Shown here: positions 15,675-24,192 of the stretch, one piece after another
How the letters are laid out: every line of letters starts with the position of its first letter
How positions within the stretch are numbered: the stretch's first letter is position 1
Source of the DNA: an uncultured Christensenella sp.
Lineage (GTDB): Bacteria; Bacillota; Clostridia; Christensenellales; Borkfalkiaceae
Assembly (NCBI GenBank): GCA_910587015.1
Contig: CAJUME010000018.1
Location: 1-36,466 of the forward strand
Direction of reading: 5' to 3'
Length of the DNA: 36,466 bases
Program-made: the position numbers and the translations under genes
The notes under the pieces: model-generated
What the model saw: only the letters and a program-made list of their open reading frames with translations
Databases searched by the model: none
Told to the model about the DNA's origin: nothing

Positions 15675-16901
15675 TCAGTCTTTTAAAGCGAGCTGAGCGC
15701 AAACGCCATCAAGCACGTTAAAATAATCCTTAAACGTTTTAGAGCAGACCTCGGCGTCTTCTATAACAATTCCGTCGGCGCGCAGACCCGTTAGCGCGAA
15801 GCTCATTGCAACGCGGTGGTCGCCGAAGGTTTTTATCGTTGCGGGCTGTGGCTTGGAGGGGTAAATTTTTACGCCGTCCTCAAATTCCTCGCACCTTACG
15901 CGCATTGCTTTAAGGTTGCAGATAATTGCTTTAATGCGGTCGCATTCCTGTCCGCGGATATGCTTTACCCCCGTAATATGCGTGGGTTTTGCAAGGTACG
16001 GCGCAATTGCGGCAAGCGTTAAGGTCTGGTCGGAAAAGGCGGACATATCCACCGTGCCGCCGTCAAAGTCTTTAAGCAAATTTATGAATTTTATGTCGCC
16101 CTGCATACTGTTCGGGGATACACCTTCAACGGTTATATCTGTGCCGAGAATTTTATTTATTGCGTAAAAATAGCATGCGGCGGAAACGTCCGGCTCGATA
16201 TCGTATTGCCTTGCGGAATATCTGCCGTTGACGGTATACGCGCCGTTTTGCTCCTCAACTCCGACGCCGAAAGAGCGCATTATATTTTTTGTTATTTTGA
16301 TATAATCAAGTCCGTGAAAGCCGAAAGGCATTATTTTAACGGGCTTGCGGGCGCACACAGCGGAAATCAACAGCGCGGAAAGATACTGACTGCTTTTTGA
16401 AATATCCACCGCAATTTGAGTGTTCGGCGAAGTCGCGCCCTCGATTATGAACGGAAAGGAATTTTCTTTTTCCAAAAAAGTGAACCTTGCGCCGAGCTGT
16501 GTAAGCGCGGTTATAAGCGGCTCTACGGGGCGGTTTTTCATTTGCGCGGAGCTGTCAACCTTAAATTTTCCGCTTTGAAAAGCTAAAAACGCGGGCAGAA
16601 AACGTGCTGCCGTGCCCGCACTGCCTACGTTGATTTCCGCTTGATTTACCGCAAGCTTACCCCCGCAACCCGTAATTTTTACGGTTGTGCCGTTTACCTC
16701 GCTTTTTATACCGAGGGCATTAAGGCAATTTAAAAAGGTTGCGCAGTCGTCGGAAAACTGCGCGCCCGACAGAGTGCTTTCTCCCTCTGCAAGCGCGGCG
16801 ATAAGCATTGCGCGCGCGGTTATCGATTTTGAACCGTCCACGCGCACTGTTATGCTTTTGTTATTTGTTTTGCCGTAAATGTTGCTGACCTTATAATTCA
16901 T
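15675..16901 (-). CDS. aroA: 3-phosphoshikimate 1-carboxyvinyltransferase (EPSP synthase)
   Basis: The sixth shikimate-pathway step: joins shikimate 3-phosphate and phosphoenolpyruvate. 408 residues, slightly short for the family. Seen: DGSKSITARAMLIAALAEG (22-40) with the substrate-binding Lys-Ser, GSAGTAARFLPAFLA where most homologues have N-[AS]-G-T, MKNRPVEPLI, PDVSAACYF, and GDHRVAMSFAL near the C-terminus. No other shikimate gene is in the window. I see no convincing ribosome binding site upstream of the ATG. It is separated from the U32 gene by a hairpin terminator, so its promoter must lie in the short gap or it relies on read-through. Confidence 0.93.
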   Translation of the reverse strand: MNYKVSNIYGKTNNKSITVRVDGSKSITARAMLIAALAEGESTLSGAQFSDDCATFLNCLNALGIKSEVNGTTVKITGCGGKLAVNQAEINVGSAGTAARFLPAFLAFQSGKFKVDSSAQMKNRPVEPLITALTQLGARFTFLEKENSFPFIIEGATSPNTQIAVDISKSSQYLSALLISAVCARKPVKIMPFGFHGLDYIKITKNIMRSFGVGVEEQNGAYTVNGRYSARQYDIEPDVSAACYFYAINKILGTDITVEGVSPNSMQGDIKFINLLKDFDGGTVDMSAFSDQTLTLAAIAPYLAKPTHITGVKHIRGQECDRIKAIICNLKAMRVRCEEFEDGVKIYPSKPQPATIKTFGDHRVAMSFALTGLRADGIVIEDAEVCSKTFKDYFNVLDGVCAQLALKD

Positions 16902-16930
16902 AAATATTTAAGTAATTAAAATGCTTTGAT

Positions 16931-16967
16931 AAAAACGCATAGATACAAAAAGTATATATGCGTTTTT
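16931..16967 (-). terminator. terminator overlapping the stop codon of the U32 gene
   Basis: AAAAACGCAT pairs with ATGCGTTTTT, and the stem continues after one mismatch (16931-16946 with 16952-16967) around a five-base loop. On the minus strand it ends in GCGTTTTTATC. The 5' arm begins within the stop codon (16966-16968). Confidence 0.75.
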
Positions 16968-18159
16968 ATTTTCTTCGCCTTAAAATGTCGCCGTTCTTTA
17001 AAGCATACGGACAGCTTATTTTGTAGTGCTGCTGAACAAGCTTGCAGTCCCGCACTTCTTCGCCGTTAATTAAAAACGCTTTTTCCACCGTAAAGGTTTT
17101 TAAAAAGCTGTCGGAGGGGCTTAACACCTCCAAGGTATCGCCGACTTTAAATCTGCCGCGCATTTCAACGACAGCAAAGCCGTTTTCACTGCCGATAACG
17201 TTCGCTATATAGTCGCACCCGCCCTTTGCCTGACTGTCCGCATAGTTTACCGTTTCGGCATTGTCGCCGAACGCGTAAGCCGTTGTATAGTCGCGGTGGA
17301 AGGCAGTTAAAAGCTCGTTTTCGATTACGGGAGAATAGCCGCCGTCAATACACCTGCGGTACGCGTTTATGACGGTTGCAAGGTAGTATTCCGACTTCAT
17401 TCTGCCCTCGATTTTAAACGAGCAAACGCCTGCTTGCGCCATTATATCGAGGTGCGCGCTCATATTCAGGTCCTTTGAATTGAGAATATACGCGCCGCGT
17501 CCATCCTCCTCTATGTCCAGCCAGCCGCTGTCGGAAAGCGCGTCCGACTTGCGGACTTGATAGTTCCAGCGGCAAGCCTGCACGCATTCGCCGCGGTTGC
17601 TTTCCCGCCCCGCGAGGTAGTTGGACAAAAGGCATCTGCCCGAGTATGAAATACACATTGCGCCGTGAACGAATGCTTCAAGCTCGATTTGCGGCACGAA
17701 GGAATGAATTTCCGCAATTTCTTCAAGCGAAAGCTCGCGCGCGAGCACCGCGCGGGTTGCGCCTTGCTCCCGCCAGAATTTAACGGCGTATTTGTTGGTG
17801 AGGTTTGCTTGCGTGGATATGTGAATATCCAGCTTTGGCGCGCTTTTTTTAGCGGCATAGACGACGCCCGCATCCGAAATTATAGCCGCGTCCGCCTTGA
17901 TTTCTTCAAGAAATTTGAAGTAGTCCTCCAAAAGCGGCATATCTGCGTTTTTTGCGAATATGTTTGCGGTGACGTAAAGCTTTTTGCCGAGAGAGTGCGC
18001 AAATTTTACCGCTTCCGCCATTTCCTCACGCGTGAAATTATCGGCAAAGGGACGCAAGGAAAAGTCCTTGCCCCCCACATATACCGCGTCCGCACCGAAA
18101 TTTATTGCAGTTTTAAGCTTTGTAAAGTTGCCCGCGGGGGCTAAAAGTTCAACCTTCAT
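16966..18159 (-). CDS. U32-family protein, probable tRNA U34 hydroxylation protein (TrhP-like)
   Basis: 397 residues. ELLAPAGNFTKLKTAINFGADAVYVGG opens the barrel. EAFVHGAMCISYSGRCLLSNY is the U32 signature, followed by RGECVQACRWNY. The four cysteines (169, 176, 192, 196) are those conserved in the family, which in relatives such as RlhA are tied to iron-sulfur use. U32 proteins YegQ of E. coli and YrrN/YrrO of Bacillus (TrhP) make 5-hydroxyuridine at tRNA position 34 from prephenate. The 'peptidase' name is historical. The upstream neighbour is a TrmR-like methyltransferase, the next enzyme of this modification, as in the Bacillus yrrMNO cluster, which supports the tRNA role. The ATG has no obvious ribosome binding site. 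Confidence 0.88.
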   Translation of the reverse strand: MKVELLAPAGNFTKLKTAINFGADAVYVGGKDFSLRPFADNFTREEMAEAVKFAHSLGKKLYVTANIFAKNADMPLLEDYFKFLEEIKADAAIISDAGVVYAAKKSAPKLDIHISTQANLTNKYAVKFWREQGATRAVLARELSLEEIAEIHSFVPQIELEAFVHGAMCISYSGRCLLSNYLAGRESNRGECVQACRWNYQVRKSDALSDSGWLDIEEDGRGAYILNSKDLNMSAHLDIMAQAGVCSFKIEGRMKSEYYLATVINAYRRCIDGGYSPVIENELLTAFHRDYTTAYAFGDNAETVNYADSQAKGGCDYIANVIGSENGFAVVEMRGRFKVGDTLEVLSPSDSFLKTFTVEKAFLINGEEVRDCKLVQQHYKISCPYALKNGDILRRRK

Positions 18160-18239
18160 AACAGATTATCCAATATTTGTTTTTCCTTAGGAAAGCCGTC
18201 AAGCCTTTTATACAGCAATGAGACGGAAATATGGCGCTT

Positions 18240-18908
18240 TCATAATTTTACGCTTAACGCAACGCCGTTGCCGATATTTATTATAGTTGTTTGAAGCCCG
18301 CTGTCATTCGTTACTGCGGTAATATATTCTTTGACATGCTCTACCAGCATTTTGCGCTTGGTGGGAACCTCCTCCTCGCCCGTGACGTAGCCGAACAGCA
18401 GAATATCGTCTGCAATCAGCGTGCCGCCGCGCTTTAAAAGCTGTTTAAGGCGGGGCAGATACTTAACGTACTGCACCTTTGCGCAGTCCATAAAAATGAA
18501 GTCGAAGGAGTTTTCCGGCAAGGTATTTATGACTTCGCCCGCGTCCCCTAAAATTTGTGTTACGCGGTCGCATAGACCCAGCCTTGCGAAATTCGCCTCC
18601 GCTTCATTATAAAAGCCTTGGTCGCGTTCAACCGTGGTAAGGTGAGCAGCTTTGCATATATCGAGCATAGCCGCGCCCGAAACGCCGACCGCCGTACCCA
18701 GCTCTAAAATGTGTTTGGGCTGAACGGCGCTTAAAACGGTTTGCAAAAAGCAAAGCGTTTCATCGTCCGATACGGGAATTTCACGGTCAAAGGCGCGACT
18801 GCGAAGCTGCGCAAGGCTTTCGGATATTTTCGGCTTGTTGAACTGCGCGGTCAGGGTTGCCCTTTCGCCGTCCCTTGTATTTTTGTGTGCGTAAGAAAAA
18901 TTTTGCAT
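18240..18908 (-). CDS. class I O-methyltransferase, probable tRNA 5-hydroxyuridine methyltransferase (TrmR-like)
   Basis: 222 residues. The SAM-binding motif ILELGTAVGVSG spans 67-78. FDFIFMDCAK has Asp141 and LIADDILLFG has Asp167/Asp168, the metal-binding pattern of the catechol-O-methyltransferase-like group. Bacillus TrmR (YrrM, 217 residues) methylates 5-hydroxyuridine at tRNA position 34 to 5-methoxyuridine and lies next to trhP. The same pairing here favours that role over a small-molecule methyltransferase. It starts 12 bp after the RNase J stop. No clear ribosome binding site precedes the ATG, which sits in the palindrome GCATATATGC. It ends in TGA, with the U32 gene following after 80 bp. 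Confidence 0.82.
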   Translation of the reverse strand: MQNFSYAHKNTRDGERATLTAQFNKPKISESLAQLRSRAFDREIPVSDDETLCFLQTVLSAVQPKHILELGTAVGVSGAAMLDICKAAHLTTVERDQGFYNEAEANFARLGLCDRVTQILGDAGEVINTLPENSFDFIFMDCAKVQYVKYLPRLKQLLKRGGTLIADDILLFGYVTGEEEVPTKRKMLVEHVKEYITAVTNDSGLQTTIINIGNGVALSVKL

Positions 18909-18920
18909 ATATGCGTTTTT

Positions 18921-20855
18921 TTAAATTTCGACTATTACGGGCACGACCATAGGGTTTTGTCTGGTCTTTTTCCACAGATAATTTTTAAGCGAATTTTTAA
19001 TAACTCGCTTTAACTGGTCGCAATTGCCGCGGGCAAGGTCATAGCCCTTTATTGCGTTTTTGATAACCTCGCGGATTTCCTTATCGTAGTCGCGGTGGAA
19101 GTCGAACACAAAGCCGCGCGTGTTTATGGCGGGCTCGCCCACAACCTCGCCGCCGTTTACCGCAACGGATACAATGAACAAGCCCTCCTCGGAAAGCTGA
19201 CGTCTGTCCTCGATTACTACCGAAGCCTTTTCGTCCTCGATACCCTCGCCGTCAATCAGGCGCGAGCCTGCCGTTACGCTTTCGCCGCGTCTTATGCTGT
19301 TTGCGGTTACCTCGATACAGTCGCCTATATCGGGAACGATTATTTTATGCTCTTCAAGCCCCATTTCGTGCGCGAGCTGAGCGTGCTTTTTAAGGTGACG
19401 GTATTCGCCGTGCACGGGTATAAAAAATTTGGGGTGCAGAAGTCTGTGCATTATTTTATGCTCTTCACGGCACGCGTGACCGGAAACGTGGATATTTTCC
19501 AGACTTTCGTAAACGACCTCCGCGCCAAGTTTGTACAGATTGTTTATTACTCTGTAAACCAGCTTCTCGTTGCCGGGGATAGGCTTTGCGGAAATTATTA
19601 CCGTATCGTTTTCGCCCACGGTTACAAAGTTGTTGGCGCCGTTTGCCATTCTCGTAAGCGCGCTCATCGGCTCGCCCTGACTGCCCGTGGAAACAACCAC
19701 AACCTCGCTGTCGCGCATGTTTTTAATCTGGGAAACGTCCACAAGCAGATTGTCTGGAATTTTTATTTCGCCTATTTTTTCCGCGGCCTCTACCACGTTA
19801 AGCATGCTTCTGCCCGAAAGCGCGACCTTTCTGCGGTGCTTTACCGCCAAATCGAGTATCTGCTGAATGCGGTACACGTTGGAGGCGAACGTGGCAATTA
19901 TAATGCGGCGGCGGGAATTTTCGTTAAAAAGCCGCTCTAACGTAGAGCCGACTACCGTTTCGCTCATAGTAAAGCCCGCGCGCTCGATATTGGTGCTTTC
20001 GCCCATATACAAAAGCACGCCCGCCGCGCCCGCGTCGGATATGGTTTTTAAGTCGATAGGCTCTCCGCCAACGGGGGTTAAATCAATTTTATAGTCGCCG
20101 CTGTGAAAGATTACGCCCTGCGGCGTCTGTATTGCAAACGCAAGCGAGCCCGCGATAGAATGGTTTACATTTATGCAACGCACCTTAAAGCAGCCCAGCT
20201 GCGCAGTCTGTCCGGGGCTGACCGTTACTTCCTTAACGTCGTTTATGCGGTGCTCGCGCAGCTTGTTGTCTACAAGCGCAAGCGTAAGCTTTGTCCCGAT
20301 TACGGGCACCTTAAGCTCCTTTAAAAGATAGGGCACGCCGCCGATATGGTCCTCGTGTCCGTGCGTTAAAATAAGTCCGCGGACCTTTTTGGCGTTTTCA
20401 ACAAGATAGGTAATATCGGGCACTATCAAATCGAAGCCGGGGGTTTCGTCTGTGGGGAATATCGCGCCCGCGTCTATAATAATAATATCGTCGCCGCACT
20501 CGATTGCCGTCATGTTCTTGCCGATTTCTCCGACGCCGCCCAGAAATACGATTTTTACAGGCTTGCCCTTTGCGGGCTTACCCGTTTTGGGCTGCCTTGC
20601 AGGCTTGTCCGCCTTAGCCGACTTTAACTCCTTTACGGGCTTTGCCTCGCCGCGCTTACCGGTGCGCAACCTTTTGCCCTCGCGGCTTTGTCCGTTGCCC
20701 TCGCGCGTTGCGGAGCCATGCTCCGCGCGGCCGCGGCCGTTCTGTCTGCGCGGGGTATTTGCATTGCTTTGAGTATTTTTGCCGTTCCTTGCGGAATTGC
20801 CGCGGCGGTTGTTATCGTTGGTGGGTGCTTGTGATTGTGTTTGTTGGTTGTTCAA
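18921..20855 (-). CDS. rnj: ribonuclease J with a basic disordered N-terminal extension
   Basis: A 5'-3' exonuclease and endonuclease of mRNA turnover and rRNA maturation. 644 residues against about 555 in typical RNase J. Residues 1-98 are low-complexity and rich in Gln, Asn, Arg, Gly, Lys and Pro, resembling an RNA-binding or interaction tail. The metallo-beta-lactamase core starts at KIVFLGGVGEIGKN, with LTHGHEDHIGG (His165, His167, Asp169, His170). The beta-CASP region follows (GSTLERLF..., MSALTRMANG), with HVSGHACREEHKIMHRLLHPKFFIPVHGEYRHL near 440-480. The start is TTG at 20855, with GGAG about 8 bases upstream. First gene of a unit with trmR- and trhP-like genes. A long hairpin lies upstream at 20964-21009. 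Confidence 0.93.
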   Translation of the reverse strand: MNNQQTQSQAPTNDNNRRGNSARNGKNTQSNANTPRRQNGRGRAEHGSATREGNGQSREGKRLRTGKRGEAKPVKELKSAKADKPARQPKTGKPAKGKPVKIVFLGGVGEIGKNMTAIECGDDIIIIDAGAIFPTDETPGFDLIVPDITYLVENAKKVRGLILTHGHEDHIGGVPYLLKELKVPVIGTKLTLALVDNKLREHRINDVKEVTVSPGQTAQLGCFKVRCINVNHSIAGSLAFAIQTPQGVIFHSGDYKIDLTPVGGEPIDLKTISDAGAAGVLLYMGESTNIERAGFTMSETVVGSTLERLFNENSRRRIIIATFASNVYRIQQILDLAVKHRRKVALSGRSMLNVVEAAEKIGEIKIPDNLLVDVSQIKNMRDSEVVVVSTGSQGEPMSALTRMANGANNFVTVGENDTVIISAKPIPGNEKLVYRVINNLYKLGAEVVYESLENIHVSGHACREEHKIMHRLLHPKFFIPVHGEYRHLKKHAQLAHEMGLEEHKIIVPDIGDCIEVTANSIRRGESVTAGSRLIDGEGIEDEKASVVIEDRRQLSEEGLFIVSVAVNGGEVVGEPAINTRGFVFDFHRDYDKEIREVIKNAIKGYDLARGNCDQLKRVIKNSLKNYLWKKTRQNPMVVPVIVEI

Positions 20856-20963
20856 AATATTTCTCCGTTACGGTATTTTTTATGTATATCGGCAAAAAGC
20901 GTAATTAAAGCAAACGAAACAAGCCCTCCCGCAAGGGAAGGAATGCACAAACGCCGTATAATT

Positions 20964-21032
20964 CCCGTATTATGTCAACACGCTCGCCGTCGCGCTGACA
21001 TAATACGGGGGGCTGAAAATACTTCAACCCCC
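20964..21032 (-). promoter_or_regulatory. two strong hairpins between the repeat-protein gene and RNase J
   Basis: A perfect 14-bp inverted repeat, CCCGTATTATGTCA/TGACATAATACGGG (20964-20977 with 20996-21009), extends in RNA on the minus strand through five more pairs, two of them G-U, to about 19 bp with an eight-base loop. Next to it, 21008-21017 pairs with 21023-21032 (GGGGG/CCCCC plus an inner TGAA/TTCA). Neither has a U-tract on either strand, so they are not ordinary terminators. They may be a processing site or a leader structure of RNase J. Confidence 0.55.
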
Positions 21033-21045
21033 GCGCACCTTTATT

Positions 21046-23850
21046 TTATTTGTCCTTTTTTACGTCCTTGACAAGACCGTCTTCGATAAGCTCTTCAATG
21101 GTTTCGTAAGGATACATTGCCGCGTAGTCACGCTGAGGGATATTTCTCTTCTCGCCGTTGCGTGCCGCAAGCATTTCATCGATAAGTCTTACAGCCTTTT
21201 TAACGCCGAGAGGGCTTTTTACCTTTATCATCATAGGCGTGCCCGCAACGGACTTGTTGTCGGAAACGTCCTTATGGTGATATACGCTGTACTCGTGCGT
21301 TGCGGGGTCAAGCGCAAGATAGAGAATAAGCGTCTTGCCGCGGATTTTAAAGCGGGCAATGGTTTCTCTTCCTTTGTGGAAACGCTCTGCACCCCATGCA
21401 ATGTTGGAGTTTACCTTTTTGTAGCTTAACAGCGCGTTTCTTACTTCACCGTAGTATGTCTTTTGCTCGTCAGTGCCCTGAATAATTCTTGCAATAAAGC
21501 TGCGGTTATAGCGCATCATGTTTGCAAAGTCTACGCCGCCCTCGCCCGAAAGCTCGTCATAGCTGAATTCTTCAACCGCTTCGTCCTCGTCGCCGTCGGC
21601 TTCTTCGTCCTCGGCAACGGTCTGCTCGGTTACTATTACTATCGGCGCGGCGGGTTCTTCGGCGGGCTGTTCTTCAACAACCTCCTCTACAACATCCTCC
21701 GCAGGCTCTTCTTCAATCGTTTCTTCAACTGCTTCCTCGGGCTCGGTTACTTCTTCCGTAACCTCTTCCGCCATTTCTTCTGCGACCTCTTCCTTGACGG
21801 TTTCCTCGGGCTCGTCTGCGATAACGTCGCTGACGGTTACAAGCTGTTCTTCCTCAGCCTCTTCCTCGTAAACCTCTTCATAAGCCTCGGCGGGCGCGAT
21901 GTCGTCCTCTCTGGGAGCGGCCACCAAAACGCCGACAGCAAGCATACGCTTGATTTCTTCGATTTCTCTGTCGATTGTATCGAAGCGCTCTTCCGTTGTT
22001 TTTGTAACGTTTTCGGAAACGCTTGCGGAAACCCTTTCAAGACCGTCCTCGTCAAGCACTATGTCATAGTCAAGCTCCTGCTGACGCTCGTTCAGCTTTT
22101 CCGCAACCGCGTTGCTGACCGCCTCGCTGTCAACCTCTGCCGCGGGCAACGCGCTTATAACCTGCGTTGCGACCTTGTCGGCAATTTCGTCCGTATCGAA
22201 TTCGGGCAGATAGTTGGAAAGCACCGCCGCCGCCTTTTCGGCTATGGCGTCCTCGTTAACGCCCGCAACGGTAATGTTCTCGCTTATGCGCGCAGCCATT
22301 TCCTCGTAGTCGGGCTGCTCGCCGTTATCCTCGCCGCTTAAATCAAGCGTTTCGCGCAGCTTATCCGCAACGGTGGAGGCGATAAGCTCGTAATCAAGCT
22401 TTTCGGTAATTTCCTTGGTTATGCTTGCACAGCCCTCTTCGTCAACCATTATGTTGTAGTCATCGGGCTGGATAGCGCCGATTTTCAACGCTATTCTGTC
22501 GGCAAGCTCTTCCTCGTCTATGTCGGCGTTTGCCACAACCGCAGTCGAAGCCGCCTCGGGGAGGACTATTCTTTCCGCTACCTTACCGGCAAGCTCCTCG
22601 TAATCTATTTCTGCGCCCGCCGCCGTTACAAGCGTTTCCTTAACGGGAATATGCTCTGAAATAAGCTCGGCAAGATGCTCGTAGTCGATTTCCGTATTCT
22701 CGCTGACTGCCGCCGCGGGCGCCGCCTCTGCAATAAGCTGAGGAGCGGGCATTCTTTCCGCAACCTTTTCAGCAAGGGTATCGTAATCTATCCGGGTATC
22801 TCCCGCCTCGGGAATAATAAGCTGTTCCGCAACCCTCGATGCGATGTAATCGGGAGAAATAACCTCCTGCACGGGGATACGTGAAATCACCTTGTCGGCA
22901 ATCAAATCGTAATCCACCTCCGCACTGACCTGCACCGGCTCGGCAGCGACTGCCGCGGGCACGATTGCGGGGGCGGGAATATCGATACGCTCGGCCACCT
23001 TTGCCGCAAGCGTTTCGTAGTCGATTTCCGCGCTTTCACGAACAACGGTCTGTACGGGCGTCCCGTCGGAAACAAGCTGGGGCGCAGGTATTCTTTCCGC
23101 AACCTTATCTGCAAGCGCGTCGTAATCTATCTCTGCGCTGACCTGCACAGGCTCGTATACGGGCGCGGCCGCCGCTACTGCGGGAAGGGCAATTCTTTCC
23201 GCGACCTTTGCCGCAAGGGTATCGTAATCGATTTCCGCTTGTACGGACTGCGCCGCCCCTTCCTGCATGGGAAGGCGGGCAACGATTTTGTCGACAAGCA
23301 CATCGTAGTCTATTTCCGCGCTTTCCTGAACTATCGTCTGCACGGGAACGCCGTCCGATATAACCTGAGGTGCGGGAACTTCGATACGCTCGGCAACCTT
23401 TGCCGCAAGGGTATCGTAGTCGATTTCGGCGTTGAACGGAACGGGCTCTGCCGCAACAGCCTCTGTAAGGGCCGCCTCGTCCTCCGCGGGCTGAACGGGA
23501 CTTAATCCGTTTACCTCGCCGCCGAGCTTTTCGAACTTATCCGATACGGAATTGTAAATGCTCTCGTTCTGCGCGGCAAGATATCTCAACTCGCGTCTGA
23601 GCGCGGCAACGCTTTCGCCGACGGTGCCGAAAAGCTCCTCGTTTCTGCGCAGCGCCTCTGCACTTTCCTCGCGAACCTTTGCAAGCTCTGCCATTACCTC
23701 GTCGATTCTTGCGTTTGCGGCGTTGACCTTCGCGATAGCGTCGTCCTGCTTTAACGCCATTTCCTGCTGGCGCTTTAATATAACGTCCGCTTTTTTGGGA
23801 ACTCTCTGAACCTGCTCCGCGTTGTCGTAGTCGTATCTACCGTTAGCCAT
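21046..23850 (-). CDS. large IDYD-repeat protein with acidic region and conserved C-terminal domain, function unknown
   Basis: 934 residues from the ATG at 23850, chosen because AGAGGTG lies 5 bases upstream. A TTG at 23880 would place that site inside the gene. Layout: a Lys/Glu-rich coiled-coil-like region at 15-115; about 16 degenerate copies of the helix [EAR]-[IV]-D-Y-[DE]-x-[LI]-A-x-K-V-A-E-R-[IL] at 141-600, joined by Ala/Pro/Val linkers; an acidic Glu/Val stretch at 650-765; and a compact domain at 782-900 with SFIARIIQG, YYGEVRNALLSYKKV, RFHKGRETIARFKIRGKTLILYLALDP and MMIKVKSPLGVKKA. I recognise this last domain from many clostridial proteins but know of no assigned function. No signal peptide or membrane segment, so it is cytoplasmic. 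A weak promoter with TATAAT at 23896-23901 precedes it. Confidence 0.8.
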   Translation of the reverse strand: MANGRYDYDNAEQVQRVPKKADVILKRQQEMALKQDDAIAKVNAANARIDEVMAELAKVREESAEALRRNEELFGTVGESVAALRRELRYLAAQNESIYNSVSDKFEKLGGEVNGLSPVQPAEDEAALTEAVAAEPVPFNAEIDYDTLAAKVAERIEVPAPQVISDGVPVQTIVQESAEIDYDVLVDKIVARLPMQEGAAQSVQAEIDYDTLAAKVAERIALPAVAAAAPVYEPVQVSAEIDYDALADKVAERIPAPQLVSDGTPVQTVVRESAEIDYETLAAKVAERIDIPAPAIVPAAVAAEPVQVSAEVDYDLIADKVISRIPVQEVISPDYIASRVAEQLIIPEAGDTRIDYDTLAEKVAERMPAPQLIAEAAPAAAVSENTEIDYEHLAELISEHIPVKETLVTAAGAEIDYEELAGKVAERIVLPEAASTAVVANADIDEEELADRIALKIGAIQPDDYNIMVDEEGCASITKEITEKLDYELIASTVADKLRETLDLSGEDNGEQPDYEEMAARISENITVAGVNEDAIAEKAAAVLSNYLPEFDTDEIADKVATQVISALPAAEVDSEAVSNAVAEKLNERQQELDYDIVLDEDGLERVSASVSENVTKTTEERFDTIDREIEEIKRMLAVGVLVAAPREDDIAPAEAYEEVYEEEAEEEQLVTVSDVIADEPEETVKEEVAEEMAEEVTEEVTEPEEAVEETIEEEPAEDVVEEVVEEQPAEEPAAPIVIVTEQTVAEDEEADGDEDEAVEEFSYDELSGEGGVDFANMMRYNRSFIARIIQGTDEQKTYYGEVRNALLSYKKVNSNIAWGAERFHKGRETIARFKIRGKTLILYLALDPATHEYSVYHHKDVSDNKSVAGTPMMIKVKSPLGVKKAVRLIDEMLAARNGEKRNIPQRDYAAMYPYETIEELIEDGLVKDVKKDK

Positions 23851-24192
23851 TTTTACACCTCTTGAGTAATTATTAGCCAAATTTCAAGCCGTAAAATTAT
23901 ACAGCCTGCTTATAGTTTACACCTTATTTTTAAAAAAGTAAATATAATTATGCTGTTTTTTAAGATTTTTTCGAGAAAAATATGCGATTATCGGGACATA
24001 TATGGGGGGCAAAAGCCATTTTATGGTAATAGATGCGCAAATCGGGCGCGGCGGGCGGCAATGCAATCCTTCGCCCGCCGCAACAGGCAAATTTAAAAAA
24101 TTAAGCGAATAATGCTATAATCTGTTGCATAATACGCGCGTATGTCCTATAATTGTGTACAGTAACATATAACATTTACGGGTTCTGTTATT
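23851..24192. other. divergent intergenic region of 342 bp
   Basis: Between the minus-strand repeat-protein gene and the plus-strand hydrolase. It holds a minus-strand TATAAT (23896-23901) with a poor -35, AT-rich DNA, a GC-rich 10-bp inverted repeat GCGGCGGGCG/CGCCCGCCGC (24048-24057 with 24072-24081) without a U-tract, and the plus-strand promoter at 24125-24153. I see no supported gene in it. Confidence 0.6.
24125..24153 (+). promoter_or_regulatory. promoter of the plus-strand alpha/beta hydrolase
   Basis: TTGCAT (24125-24130), a 17-bp spacer and TATAAT (24148-24153). Predicted start near 24160, leader about 33 bases. A second TATAAT-like element lies just upstream at 24115-24120. Confidence 0.8.

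Noticed and set aside
20950..20978. TTGACA at 20973-20978 as a -35 box for RNase J
   Set aside because: No acceptable -10 element lies 16-18 bp downstream. The hexamer is part of the inverted-repeat arm.
21900..23500. Regular direct DNA repeats that could suggest a CRISPR-like array
   Set aside because: The repeats are degenerate, in frame, and encode the IDYD protein motif. No cas genes or identical repeat units are present.
24002..24112. 36-codon plus-strand ORF in the divergent intergenic region
   Set aside because: No ribosome binding site, spans a GC-rich palindrome, lies upstream of the hydrolase promoter, and the composition is not protein-like.
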